Below, one piece after another: positions 51,781 to 59,713 of a stretch of DNA of 64,000 nt; within the stretch, counting starts at the first letter, position 1; each line of letters begins with the position of its first letter. The stretch is taken from NCBI GenBank assembly GCA_963742715.1, contig CAVUMR010000001.1:1-64000 (forward strand), in the 5' to 3' direction. Source of the DNA: CAVUMR01 sp963742715. GTDB taxonomy: Bacteria > Actinomycetota > Actinomycetes > Mycobacteriales > Micromonosporaceae. A program made the translations under genes and the position numbers. Under the pieces are notes generated by a model. The model had not been told where the DNA came from, made no database searches, and saw nothing but the letters and a program-made list of their open reading frames with translations.

Positions 51781-52874
51781 CGGCGGCGGCGCCACCGGCA
51801 CTCGATTTCACGGTTCCGGCCACGCTGGAAGCGCACGCGCCGCCGGAGGCACGCGGGTTGGGTCGCGATGGGGTACGGCTGCTCGCCGGGTACCGCGGCA
51901 CCGGCGAGGTGCGCCACCACACGTTCACCGACCTGCCCGGGTTGCTGCAGCCCGGCGACGTACTGGTGGTGAACACGTCCGGCACCCTGCCGGCAGCCGT
52001 CGATACCGCGGACGGGCTGGTCGTACACCTGTCCACCGAGCTGCCGGACGGTCGCTGGGTGGTGGAGTTGCGCCGTCCGGCCGGTGGTGCCACCGAGCCG
52101 TACCCCGACGGTCGGCTGGGCCAGCGGTACACCCTCGCCGGTGGCGCGCGGCTCACGCTCCTGGCCGAGTACTCACCGGGGCGGCTGTGGGTGGCGCGGA
52201 TCGACACCGCGCTGCCGGTACCCGAGTACCTGCTCCGGCACGGCCGGCCGATCCGGTACGGCTACGTGGACGCCGACTGGCCGCTGGAGTCGTACCAGAC
52301 CGTGTTCGCCGCGCGGCCAGCCGCCGGGCCGGGCACCGGGCGAGCCAGCGGGTCGGGTAGCGCCGAGCGAGCCAGCGGGTCAGGCAGCGCCGAGATGCCG
52401 AGTGCCGGGCGGCCGTTCACCGAGGCGCTGGTGACCCGGCTGGTGTCGGCCGGAGTGCTGGTGGCGCCGCTGCGGCTGCACACCGGCGTCGCCTCGATCG
52501 AGGCGCACGAGCCGCCGTACCCGGAACGGTTCGCGGTACCGCCGACCACCGCCCGGCTGGTCAACCAGGCCCGGGCCGCCGGCGGCCGGATCATCGCGGT
52601 CGGTACCACGGCGGTACGCGCGCTGGAGAGCGCGACCGGTACCGACGGGGTGGTACGGGCGGCCGCGGGCTGGACCGGTCTCGTCGTCACGCCGGAACGC
52701 GGAGTACGCGCGGTGGACGGGCTGCTGACCGGCTTCCACGAGCCGCGCGCCTCGCACCTGCTGATGCTCGAAGCGATCGCCGGTCCGGAGCTGCTCGCCC
52801 GGTGCTATGCCGAGGCGATCGCGGGGCGGTACCTCTGGCACGAGTTCGGTGACGTGAACCTGCTAATGCCGTAG
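51777..52874 (+). CDS. QueA-family SAM:tRNA ribosyltransferase-isomerase paralogue
   Basis: The 365-residue protein matches QueA across its length (PPEARGLGRDGVRLL, GDVLVVNTSGTLPA, RPFTEALVTRLVSAGV, AVGTTAVRALES, LLTGFHEPRASHL, FGDVNLLMP). Classical QueA moves ribose from SAM to 7-aminomethyl-deazaguanine in tRNA. I see no other queuosine genes here, and actinomycetes often lack that pathway, so this paralogue may use SAM on another acceptor. It contains a duplicated low-complexity insert (residues 187-206). The GTG start overlaps the SDR stop. Confidence 0.85.
   Translation: MTAAAPPALDFTVPATLEAHAPPEARGLGRDGVRLLAGYRGTGEVRHHTFTDLPGLLQPGDVLVVNTSGTLPAAVDTADGLVVHLSTELPDGRWVVELRRPAGGATEPYPDGRLGQRYTLAGGARLTLLAEYSPGRLWVARIDTALPVPEYLLRHGRPIRYGYVDADWPLESYQTVFAARPAAGPGTGRASGSGSAERASGSGSAEMPSAGRPFTEALVTRLVSAGVLVAPLRLHTGVASIEAHEPPYPERFAVPPTTARLVNQARAAGGRIIAVGTTAVRALESATGTDGVVRAAAGWTGLVVTPERGVRAVDGLLTGFHEPRASHLLMLEAIAGPELLARCYAEAIAGRYLWHEFGDVNLLMP
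52340..52393 (+). repeat. 27-bp tandem duplication inside the QueA paralogue
   Basis: Two 27-base units (52340-52366 and 52367-52393) differ at two positions and encode two RASGSGSAE repeats. The insert keeps the frame and lies in a surface-loop region before the conserved RPFTEAL segment. Confidence 0.85.
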
Positions 52875-52905
52875 TCCTGGCGGCGCGGCGTGCCACCGTG
52901 TCGGT

Positions 52906-53610
52906 ATGACGCGTTACGACGATCTCACCGCGCTGTACATCAACTGCACGTTGAAGAGGTCCCCGGAGCGCAGCCACACCGAGGGCCTGATGGAGGTCAG
53001 CCGGCGGATCCTGGCCAGGCAGGGCGTCACGGTCGAATCGTTCCGCGCGATCGACCACGACATCGCCACCGGCGTGTGGCCGGACATGACCGAGCACGGC
53101 TGGGCGACCGACGAGTGGCCGGCGATCTACCCGAAGGTGCTGGCCGCGGACATCCTGGTACTGGCCGGACCGATCTGGCTGGGCGACAACAGCTCGGTGA
53201 TGAAGCAGGTGATCGAGCGGTTGTACGCCTGCTCGTCGCTGCTCAACGGCGCGGGCCAGTACGCCTACTACGGCCGGGTGGGCGGCTGCCTGATCACCGG
53301 CAACGAGGACGGGATCAAGCACTGTGCGATGAACGTGCTGTACAGCCTGCAGCACCTCGGGTACACGATCCCGCCGCAGGCCGACGCCGGGTGGATCGGC
53401 GAGGCCGGGCCCGGCCCGTCGTACCTCGACGAAGGCTCGGGTGGCCCGGAGAACGACTTCACCAACCGGAACACCACGTTCATGACCTGGAACCTGCTGC
53501 ACCTGGCCCGGATGCTCAAGGACGCGGGCGGCATCCCGGCCCAGGGCAACCAGCGCTCGGAGTGGGACGCCGGCTGCCGGTTCGACTTCGAAAATCCGGA
53601 GCACCGCTGA
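52906..53610 (+). CDS. Flavodoxin-fold NAD(P)H-dependent FMN reductase-like protein
   Basis: The 234-residue protein has a flavodoxin-like fold: LYINCTLKRSPERSHTEGL forms the phosphate-binding loop (residue 10), ILVLAGPIWLGDNSSVMKQ the second FMN loop (residue 82), and YYGRVGGCLITGNEDGIKH the third. Such proteins reduce flavins or quinones. It starts 31 bases after the QueA paralogue and may be co-transcribed. The final 60 residues (TNRNTTFMTWNLLHLARML) are typical of the longer subfamily. Confidence 0.85.
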   Translation: MTRYDDLTALYINCTLKRSPERSHTEGLMEVSRRILARQGVTVESFRAIDHDIATGVWPDMTEHGWATDEWPAIYPKVLAADILVLAGPIWLGDNSSVMKQVIERLYACSSLLNGAGQYAYYGRVGGCLITGNEDGIKHCAMNVLYSLQHLGYTIPPQADAGWIGEAGPGPSYLDEGSGGPENDFTNRNTTFMTWNLLHLARMLKDAGGIPAQGNQRSEWDAGCRFDFENPEHR

Positions 53611-53630
53611 CCCGCGCCGGTTCCCACTCC

Positions 53631-53676
53631 GCGCGTATCGACCTGCTGGCGTCCGCGCTAGCAGGTCGATACGCGC
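53631..53676. terminator. 17-bp perfect hairpin
   Basis: Positions 53631-53647 pair perfectly with 53660-53676 across 12 bases, 20 bases after the FMN reductase-like stop. It is probably the terminator of the SDR-QueA-reductase operon. There is no T tract. Confidence 0.55.
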
Positions 53677-53704
53677 CGAGGACACCACCGGACCGCGCAG
53701 GCTA

Positions 53705-53723
53705 TCGTTGACTGAGTCAACGA
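53705..53723. promoter_or_regulatory. Probable MarR operator
   Basis: The 19-base palindrome tcgttgactgagtcaacga has two 8-base arms and a 3-base centre. It ends 18 bases before the MarR-GNAT start codon. Its TTGAC/GTCAA halves are typical of MarR-family sites, which suggests autorepression. Confidence 0.6.
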
Positions 53724-53741
53724 GTTTGCCGGGAGTGACGC

Positions 53742-54647
53742 ATGACGGTGGACACGATCCGCGCCTTCAACCGCTTCTACACCGACGTGATCGGCGTACT
53801 GCACGAAGGCCTGCTCCGCACGCCGTACACCTTGACCGAGGCCCGGGTGATCTTCGAGCTGGCGCAGCGGGACGCCACCGAGGTGGCCGACCTGCGCCGC
53901 CGGCTGCGGCTCGACGCCGGGTACCTCAGCCGGATTTTGGCGCGGTTCGCCGCCGACGGGCTCACCACCCGCGAGCGGTCGGCCACGGACGGCCGCCGCC
54001 AGGTCATCCGCCTCACCGAAACCGGCCAGGCCGCGTACCGCACGCTCAACGACCGGTCGGCGGACGAGATCGGCACCCTGCTGGCCGGGCTGTCCGGGTC
54101 GGACAGACAGCGACTGACCAGCGCGATGACCACCATCCAGCAGCTGCTCGGACCGGCGGCGGACCGGGCCGTCGTGCTGCGGCCGCCGGGACCGGGCGAC
54201 CTGGGCTGGGTGGTGGCCCGGCACGGGGCGCTCTACGCCGAGGAGTACGGCTGGGACGCGAGCTTCGAGGCGCTGGTCGCGCGCATCGTCGCCGACTACG
54301 CGGACGACCACGACGCGGACCGCGAGGCCGTCTGGATCGCCGAGGTGGACGGTGCGCCGGCCGGCTGCGTGTTCTGTGTACGGGCGGACGAGCGCACCGC
54401 GAAGCTCCGGCTGCTGCTCGTCGAGCCGCGCGCCCGCGGTCTGGGGATCGGCGCGCGCCTCGTCGACGAGTGCGTACGGTTCGCCCGGCAGGCCGGGTAC
54501 GACCAGCTTGAGCTGTGGACCAACGACGTGCTGCACGAGGCGCGGCGGATCTACCAACGCGCCGGCTTCGAGTTGATCGACGAGGACAAGCACCACAGCT
54601 TCGGCCACGACCTCGTCGGCCAGACCTGGCGACTACCCCTGCACTAG
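53742..54647 (+). CDS. MarR regulator fused to a GNAT acetyltransferase
   Basis: Residues 1-140 form a MarR winged helix (TLTEARVIFELAQRDATEV, LRLDAGYLSRILARFAADGL) and residues 145-301 a GNAT domain with the acetyl-CoA loop VEPRARGLGIGARLVDECVRFA and LWTNDVLHEARRIYQRAGF. This fusion is a recurrent actinobacterial architecture. The effector and the acetylated substrate are unknown. A palindrome just upstream is its probable operator. ATG 53742 is well placed before the helix-turn-helix domain. Confidence 0.9.
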   Translation: MTVDTIRAFNRFYTDVIGVLHEGLLRTPYTLTEARVIFELAQRDATEVADLRRRLRLDAGYLSRILARFAADGLTTRERSATDGRRQVIRLTETGQAAYRTLNDRSADEIGTLLAGLSGSDRQRLTSAMTTIQQLLGPAADRAVVLRPPGPGDLGWVVARHGALYAEEYGWDASFEALVARIVADYADDHDADREAVWIAEVDGAPAGCVFCVRADERTAKLRLLLVEPRARGLGIGARLVDECVRFARQAGYDQLELWTNDVLHEARRIYQRAGFELIDEDKHHSFGHDLVGQTWRLPLH

Positions 54648-54708
54648 CAGGCGGGCCGGCGTGGGCCCGGTCGCCTGAGCAGACGACCGGGCCCGGCACA
54701 CCGTGGTC

Positions 54709-55944
54709 CTACCAGTTGGGTCGCAACGGCATGTCCGAGCGGCCGTCGTCGTGCAGCTTTACGCCGAGTACCTGGTGCAACTGGATCCAGTTGCGCTCGA
54801 AGCCGAGCCGCGAGCCGGCCATGTAGAGCCGCCACACCCGGGCACGGCCCTCGCCCACCTCGGCCACCGCCTCGTCCCAGTGCTCGTCGAGGTTGTCGCA
54901 CCAGCCGGTGAGCGTCTTCGCGTAGTGCTCGCGCAGGTTCTCCTCGTGCCGCACCTCGAAGCCGGTGTCGTGCATGACCGACACGAGGTGCCCTGGGCCT
55001 TCCAGCTCGCCGTCGGGGAAGACGTACCGGTTGATGAAGCCGCTGCGGATCGCGGCCGGCTGCTTGTTGTCCGGGCGGGTGATGCAGTGGTTGAGCAGCC
55101 GACCGCCGGGACGGAGCTTGTCGTACAGCGACCGGAAGTAGCCCGGTAGCTGCGCCTTGCCGATGTGCTCGGTCAGGCCGATCGAGCTGACCGCGTCGAA
55201 CCCGTCCTCGGCCACGTCCCGGTAGTCCATGTGCCGTACCTCGGCCAGGTCGGTCAGGCCGCGTTCGGCGATCGCCTTGCGGGCCCACTCGGCCTGCTGC
55301 CGGGACAGCGTGACGCCGACGGCGCGCACCCGGTACCGCTCCGCGGCGTGCATGACCATGCCGCCCCAGCCGCAGCCCACGTCCAGCAGCCGCATTCCCT
55401 CGGTCAGTCCGAGCTTGCGCGCCACCAGGTCGTGCTTGAACTCCTGCGCTTCCTCCAGGGTGGCGTCCGCGGTCGGATAGGCGGCGCAGGTGTACGCCAT
55501 CGACGGGCCGAGAATCCACTCGTAGAACCTGTTCGACACGTCGTAGTGGTGCGCGATGGCGGCCTGGTCCCGCGCCTTGGAGTGGCGGCGACCGCGCAGC
55601 CGGGCCTCCTGCGGCGGGCGGGACACCCGGCGCAGCAGGTTTCCGCCGCCGAGGTCGCGCAGGATCGACAACCGTCGCGCCCACGGCAACTCGGAGAAGG
55701 TCAGCCCGGACAGCTCGGCCAGGGCGGTGTACGCGTCGCCGTGCAGGTCGAGATCGCCGGCGATGTACGCCCGCGCGAGCCCGAGACTGCCCGGCGCCTG
55801 GGCCAGGTACGACACCGCGCGCGGCGAGCGGATCTCGATGCGTACCGCCGCGTCCTTCCGGCCGGCCCGGCTGCCGTCGTACGCCTGGAACTCGACTTCC
55901 GCGTCGGGCCCCACGAGCTGTTCGAACACTTCGGCCAGTTGCAT
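54709..55944 (-). CDS. tmsB: Fatty-acid C10 methyltransferase, cyclopropane-synthase family (TmsB/BfaB-like)
   Basis: The 411-residue protein is a cyclopropane-fatty-acid synthase relative: SAM motif LLDVGCGWGGMVMHAAERY (about residue 180), GVTLSRQQAEWARK, and the family end YMAGSRLGFERNWIQLHQVL. Next to a FAD oxidoreductase it most likely adds methylene to phospholipid-bound oleate, the first step to 10-methylstearate (tuberculostearic acid). ATG 55944 has GAGGGGG six bases upstream. A plain cyclopropane synthase is the alternative. It starts 16 bases after the tmsA stop. Confidence 0.85.
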   Translation of the reverse strand: MQLAEVFEQLVGPDAEVEFQAYDGSRAGRKDAAVRIEIRSPRAVSYLAQAPGSLGLARAYIAGDLDLHGDAYTALAELSGLTFSELPWARRLSILRDLGGGNLLRRVSRPPQEARLRGRRHSKARDQAAIAHHYDVSNRFYEWILGPSMAYTCAAYPTADATLEEAQEFKHDLVARKLGLTEGMRLLDVGCGWGGMVMHAAERYRVRAVGVTLSRQQAEWARKAIAERGLTDLAEVRHMDYRDVAEDGFDAVSSIGLTEHIGKAQLPGYFRSLYDKLRPGGRLLNHCITRPDNKQPAAIRSGFINRYVFPDGELEGPGHLVSVMHDTGFEVRHEENLREHYAKTLTGWCDNLDEHWDEAVAEVGEGRARVWRLYMAGSRLGFERNWIQLHQVLGVKLHDDGRSDMPLRPNW

Positions 55945-55960
55945 GCCTACCCCCTCTTCG

Positions 55961-57331
55961 TCACCTGACCCGTACGCACTTGTCGTACAGGTCGAACAGT
56001 CGCCCATCCGGGTCGTACGCCTGCTTAGCCGCGGCGTAAACGTCTCCGTTGTACAGCCGCCAGAACTCCTCCGGCGAGTAGAAAGCCGTGGAGTACAGCG
56101 ACTTGTGGCCGCCGAGGTCGTTGACCGCGTCCTCGATCAGCCGGTTGAAGTGGCCGTCGGAGCCTCCCGGCGGGAGCGCCACGGTCGACCAGAAGCCCAC
56201 GTTGACATACAGCGTGTCCGGCTCCAATGGATATAGCGGCCACTGCTGGGTCACCCGCAGCGGGCACAGCCACACCGGCCGGACACCGACCTCGCGGTCG
56301 AACAGCTCCAGGAACTTCCCGGTCTGCTCCACCGGCAGTTCGACGTCCTGGACCACCATTTCCCGCTCCGGTCGCCCGCGCAGCCGCTCCCACCGGGCGC
56401 TGAAGCCCACCCGCCGGTCCAGGGCGACCAGCCGGCGGTACACGTCGGAGCGGCGGTACCGGCGCGGCCACAGCCGGCGCATCCCCGGTCGTTGCACGCC
56501 GAACGCGCGCGAACACCAGAACCAGTCGGTGTCCCAGCGCCAGATGTAGTCGCGCACGGTCAGGTAGTCGGTCTCGCGGGCGCGGACCGAGTGGTAGTAC
56601 ACCGACATGCCGGTGTAGTCGCTCGCGACCTGGCCCGGCGGCAACCCGTCGGCGAACGTGCCGAGGGTGAGGTACAGCTCGCCGGGCTCGAACACGGTCC
56701 CGTCGACGAAGTCGACCGGCTCGCCCTCGTACTCCCGGTCGGTGCAGACCGCGGCGAGCGCCGCCATGCACGCTTCCGCGTCGTCGAACCGGACGTGCCG
56801 GATCCGTACGTACGGCCGGACCGGTTCGAGGTCGATGAGCAGCCGCAGCGCGTAGCCGAGGGTGCCGTACGAGTTGGGAAAGGTGCGGAACAGGTCGGCG
56901 TGCTCGTTGTCCGGGGTCGCGGTGACCACCCGACCGTCGCCGGTGAGGATGTCCAACTCGCGCACCGACTCATGCGGCAGTCCATTGCGGAACGACGACG
57001 ACTCGACTCCCAGGCCGGTTACCGCACCGCCAAGAGTGATCGTCTTCAACTGCGGCACCACGTACGGCATCAGGCCGTGCGGCAATGTGGCGTCGACAAG
57101 ATCCTCGTACGTCACCATGCCTTGTACATCCGCGGTGCGCGCGTCGGGGTCGACATGGAGTACATTGCGGAATTCGCCCACGTCGAGCCGAGGTATGTCG
57201 TCTCCGTCGCGGAAGCGGAACAAGTTGGAGGTGCGCTTGCCCAGCCGGACCGGAGCCCCAGGCGGCAGGCTCGCGTACTGCCTGACCAGCACTGCTACTG
57301 CTTCGTCATGCCGCGCATAAGGGTGAGCCAC
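55961..57331 (-). CDS. tmsA: FAD-binding oxidoreductase, 10-methylene fatty-acid reductase (TmsA/BfaA-like)
   Basis: The 456-residue protein has a PCMH-type FAD domain (GKRTSNLFRFRD about residue 31, VVPQLKTITLGGAVTGLGVE about residue 91) and resembles DprE1/DHCR24-like oxidoreductases. Paired with the methyltransferase it would reduce the 10-methylene intermediate to the 10-methyl branch. The tmsA-tmsB order matches the operon known from several actinomycetes. I see no tmsC nearby. The GTG start at 57331 has a weak ribosome binding site. Confidence 0.85.
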   Translation of the reverse strand: MAHPYARHDEAVAVLVRQYASLPPGAPVRLGKRTSNLFRFRDGDDIPRLDVGEFRNVLHVDPDARTADVQGMVTYEDLVDATLPHGLMPYVVPQLKTITLGGAVTGLGVESSSFRNGLPHESVRELDILTGDGRVVTATPDNEHADLFRTFPNSYGTLGYALRLLIDLEPVRPYVRIRHVRFDDAEACMAALAAVCTDREYEGEPVDFVDGTVFEPGELYLTLGTFADGLPPGQVASDYTGMSVYYHSVRARETDYLTVRDYIWRWDTDWFWCSRAFGVQRPGMRRLWPRRYRRSDVYRRLVALDRRVGFSARWERLRGRPEREMVVQDVELPVEQTGKFLELFDREVGVRPVWLCPLRVTQQWPLYPLEPDTLYVNVGFWSTVALPPGGSDGHFNRLIEDAVNDLGGHKSLYSTAFYSPEEFWRLYNGDVYAAAKQAYDPDGRLFDLYDKCVRVR

Positions 57332-57563
57332 ATGTGCACCCTAGCGGCGACCACCGAGCTGGTGACAGATCTTGTGCGCACCGTCGCGCACGCCATTGTC
57401 ACAAACGGAAATGCGCTACACGTCGGGTTGGCAACGCAAAGTGATTAGCCGCTACACAAGGAGTTGCGCGACGCTCGATTAACGGACCGATCCCATCCCG
57501 GGATCACCTAGGGACCAGGCCCCGAACCGCACCGCACACCCCTCGTACCCCTGGAGTTAACAA

Positions 57564-59588
57564 GTGGTTGCCACCCCCCGGCAACGGCGGAACAGGCGTT
57601 ACCTTTTCGTCGGCGCCATCCTTCTCGTAGCGGCAATTCCCGCAGGTTTGATACCTCTCACCGCGGATGCCGGCACCGACCAGGCCAAGATGGTCGCGGT
57701 CGTACCCACCAACGCGACCCCGAAAATCATGGACGGTCACGTCGAGACCGTCCTCGACGCGGGCAGCAAGGTCATCGCCGGCGGCAACTTCACCACCGTC
57801 GCGAACCCGGGCTCGCAGGCCACCCAGACCCGGCGCGGCATCGTCGCGTTCAACAAGTCGACCGGCGCGCTGGACAGCGCGTTCATGCCGACGCTCAACG
57901 GCGACGTGTTCGCGCTGATCGCCGGGCCCACCGCGGGCACGGTGTACGTCGGCGGCACCTTCTCCACCGTCAGCGGTGTGGCGCGCAAGGGCATCGCCCT
58001 GCTGAACGTAGCCGACGGCACGGTCGTCACCAGCTTCGTCCCGCCCGTGGTCAACGGGCAGGTGCACGCGCTGGTCAAGGCCGGCAACCGGCTGCTGCTG
58101 GGCGGTTCGTTCACGAAGGCCGGCAGCATCAACCACGCCGGCCTGGCCAGCCTCAACGCCACCACCGGCAAGCTGGACCCGTACCTGAACATCCAGCTCA
58201 CCGGCCACCACAACTACAACGGCAGCGGCGCGCAGGCGCCGGTCGGGCCGGACAAGCTGGCGCTCTCGCCGGACGGCACCAAGCTGATCGCACTCGGCAA
58301 CTTCAAGAACGCCGACGGCGTCGTACACGACCAGGTCGCGATGATCGACCTGGGCGCCACCGCCGCGACGATCGCCAACTGGAACACGACCGCGTTCAAC
58401 GCGCCGTGCATGCCGACCGCGTTCGACTCCTGGGTCCGCGACGTGGCGTTCTCGCCGGACGGCACGTACTTCGTGGTCGACGGCACCGGTGGCGCCTTCG
58501 CCGGAACGCTGTGCGACAGCGTGAGCCGCTGGGAGACTTCCGCCACCGGCAGCGCGGTCACCCCGACCTGGGTCAACTACTCCGGTGGCGACACGTTCCT
58601 GTCGGTGGACGTCACCAGCCAGGCGGTGTACGTCGGCGGCCACTTCCGCTGGGTGAACAACTCGACCGCGACCAACTCGGCGATGCCGGGCGGGGTCGGA
58701 CGGGCCAGCATCGCCGCGCTCGACCCGCTCAACGGGCTGCCGCTGCCGTGGAACCCGGGTCGCAACCCGCGCGGGTACGGCGTGACCGAGATGAACGCCA
58801 CCGCTGACGGCCTGTGGCTCGGTTACGACACCGGCTACCTGGGCAACCGGCAGTACCACCGGCTCCGGGTCGGCTTCTTCCCGCTGGCCAGCGGTGCCTC
58901 CCGGACGCCGCAGAACATCATGGGCCTGCCCGGCAAGGTGTACGTCGGCGGCACGTCATCGGCCACCGATGACAGCCTGCGCAGCCGCAGCTACGACGGC
59001 GTCACCTCGGTCGGTCCGGCCACCGCGATCAACGGCAGTGGGATCGCCTGGCACAGCGTGCGCGGTGCGGTCTGGATCGGCGGCACGCTGTACTACGGGA
59101 TGAGCGACGGCAAGCTCTACAAGCGCTCGTTCAACGGCACCGCGTTCGGTGCCCAGGCACTGGTCGACCCGTACCACGACGCGTACTGGGACAAGGTGCT
59201 GACCGGCGAGAACTCGACGCAGACGTTCGCCGGCGCGTTCCCGACCTTCTACGGCACCGAGCTGGCGAACCTGACCGGCCTGGCGTACGCGAACGGGAAG
59301 ATCTACTACACGCTGGCCGGCTCCTCGGCCCTGTACGCGCGGTACTTCAGCGCGGACGGCGGCGTGGTCGGCGCGGACCGGTTCACGGTGTCCTCGTCGG
59401 TGAGCTTCGCCGACTCGGGCGGGCTGATGATCTCCGGTAACACGATCTACATGGTCAGCCGTACCACCGGCAACCTGGCCTCGGGGAACTTCACCGGCGG
59501 TGTGGTGACCGGCGCGATGACGACCCGCAGCGGGCCGTTCGTCGACGGCAACGACTGGCGCGGGAAGGCACACTTCATGGCCCCGTGA
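57564..59588 (+). CDS. Secreted beta-propeller protein
   Basis: The 674-residue protein has a Sec-type signal or anchor (residues 12-35), then repeated blades of the form VIAGGNFTTV, VYVGGTFSTVSGVAR, LLLGGSFTKAG and VYVGGHFRWVN, each followed by a loop naming a variable and total (GIVAFNKSTGALD, GIALLNVADG). These resemble delta-60/beta-propeller repeats. Only two cysteines appear, spaced for a disulfide. A structural or binding role at the surface is likely; no catalytic motif is seen. The GTG start at 57564 precedes VATPRQRRNRRYL. Confidence 0.8.
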   Translation: MVATPRQRRNRRYLFVGAILLVAAIPAGLIPLTADAGTDQAKMVAVVPTNATPKIMDGHVETVLDAGSKVIAGGNFTTVANPGSQATQTRRGIVAFNKSTGALDSAFMPTLNGDVFALIAGPTAGTVYVGGTFSTVSGVARKGIALLNVADGTVVTSFVPPVVNGQVHALVKAGNRLLLGGSFTKAGSINHAGLASLNATTGKLDPYLNIQLTGHHNYNGSGAQAPVGPDKLALSPDGTKLIALGNFKNADGVVHDQVAMIDLGATAATIANWNTTAFNAPCMPTAFDSWVRDVAFSPDGTYFVVDGTGGAFAGTLCDSVSRWETSATGSAVTPTWVNYSGGDTFLSVDVTSQAVYVGGHFRWVNNSTATNSAMPGGVGRASIAALDPLNGLPLPWNPGRNPRGYGVTEMNATADGLWLGYDTGYLGNRQYHRLRVGFFPLASGASRTPQNIMGLPGKVYVGGTSSATDDSLRSRSYDGVTSVGPATAINGSGIAWHSVRGAVWIGGTLYYGMSDGKLYKRSFNGTAFGAQALVDPYHDAYWDKVLTGENSTQTFAGAFPTFYGTELANLTGLAYANGKIYYTLAGSSALYARYFSADGGVVGADRFTVSSSVSFADSGGLMISGNTIYMVSRTTGNLASGNFTGGVVTGAMTTRSGPFVDGNDWRGKAHFMAP

Positions 59589-59636
59589 CCTGGCCCCGTG
59601 ACCTGGGGATGTGACCTGGGGATGTGACCTGGGATC
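59585..59636 (+). repeat. 13-bp tandem repeat starting at a stop codon
   Basis: Four units of gtgacctggggat, the first and last imperfect, run from 59585. The first unit contains the beta-propeller stop TGA. Slippage here would not alter the protein. Confidence 0.8.
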
Positions 59637-59645
59637 TGTTCAGTG

Positions 59646-59688
59646 ACGAGAGTGCCCCGGCCGGTTTCACCGGCCGGGGCACTCTCGT
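59646..59688. terminator. Strong bidirectional terminator
   Basis: A perfect 19-bp stem (59646-59664 with 59670-59688) closes a five-base loop, between the convergent beta-propeller and transpeptidase genes. It is the longest uninterrupted short-loop stem I found in the window. Confidence 0.8.
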
Positions 59689-59713
59689 TACTACGACTTC
59701 CTGTGGCGGGCTG

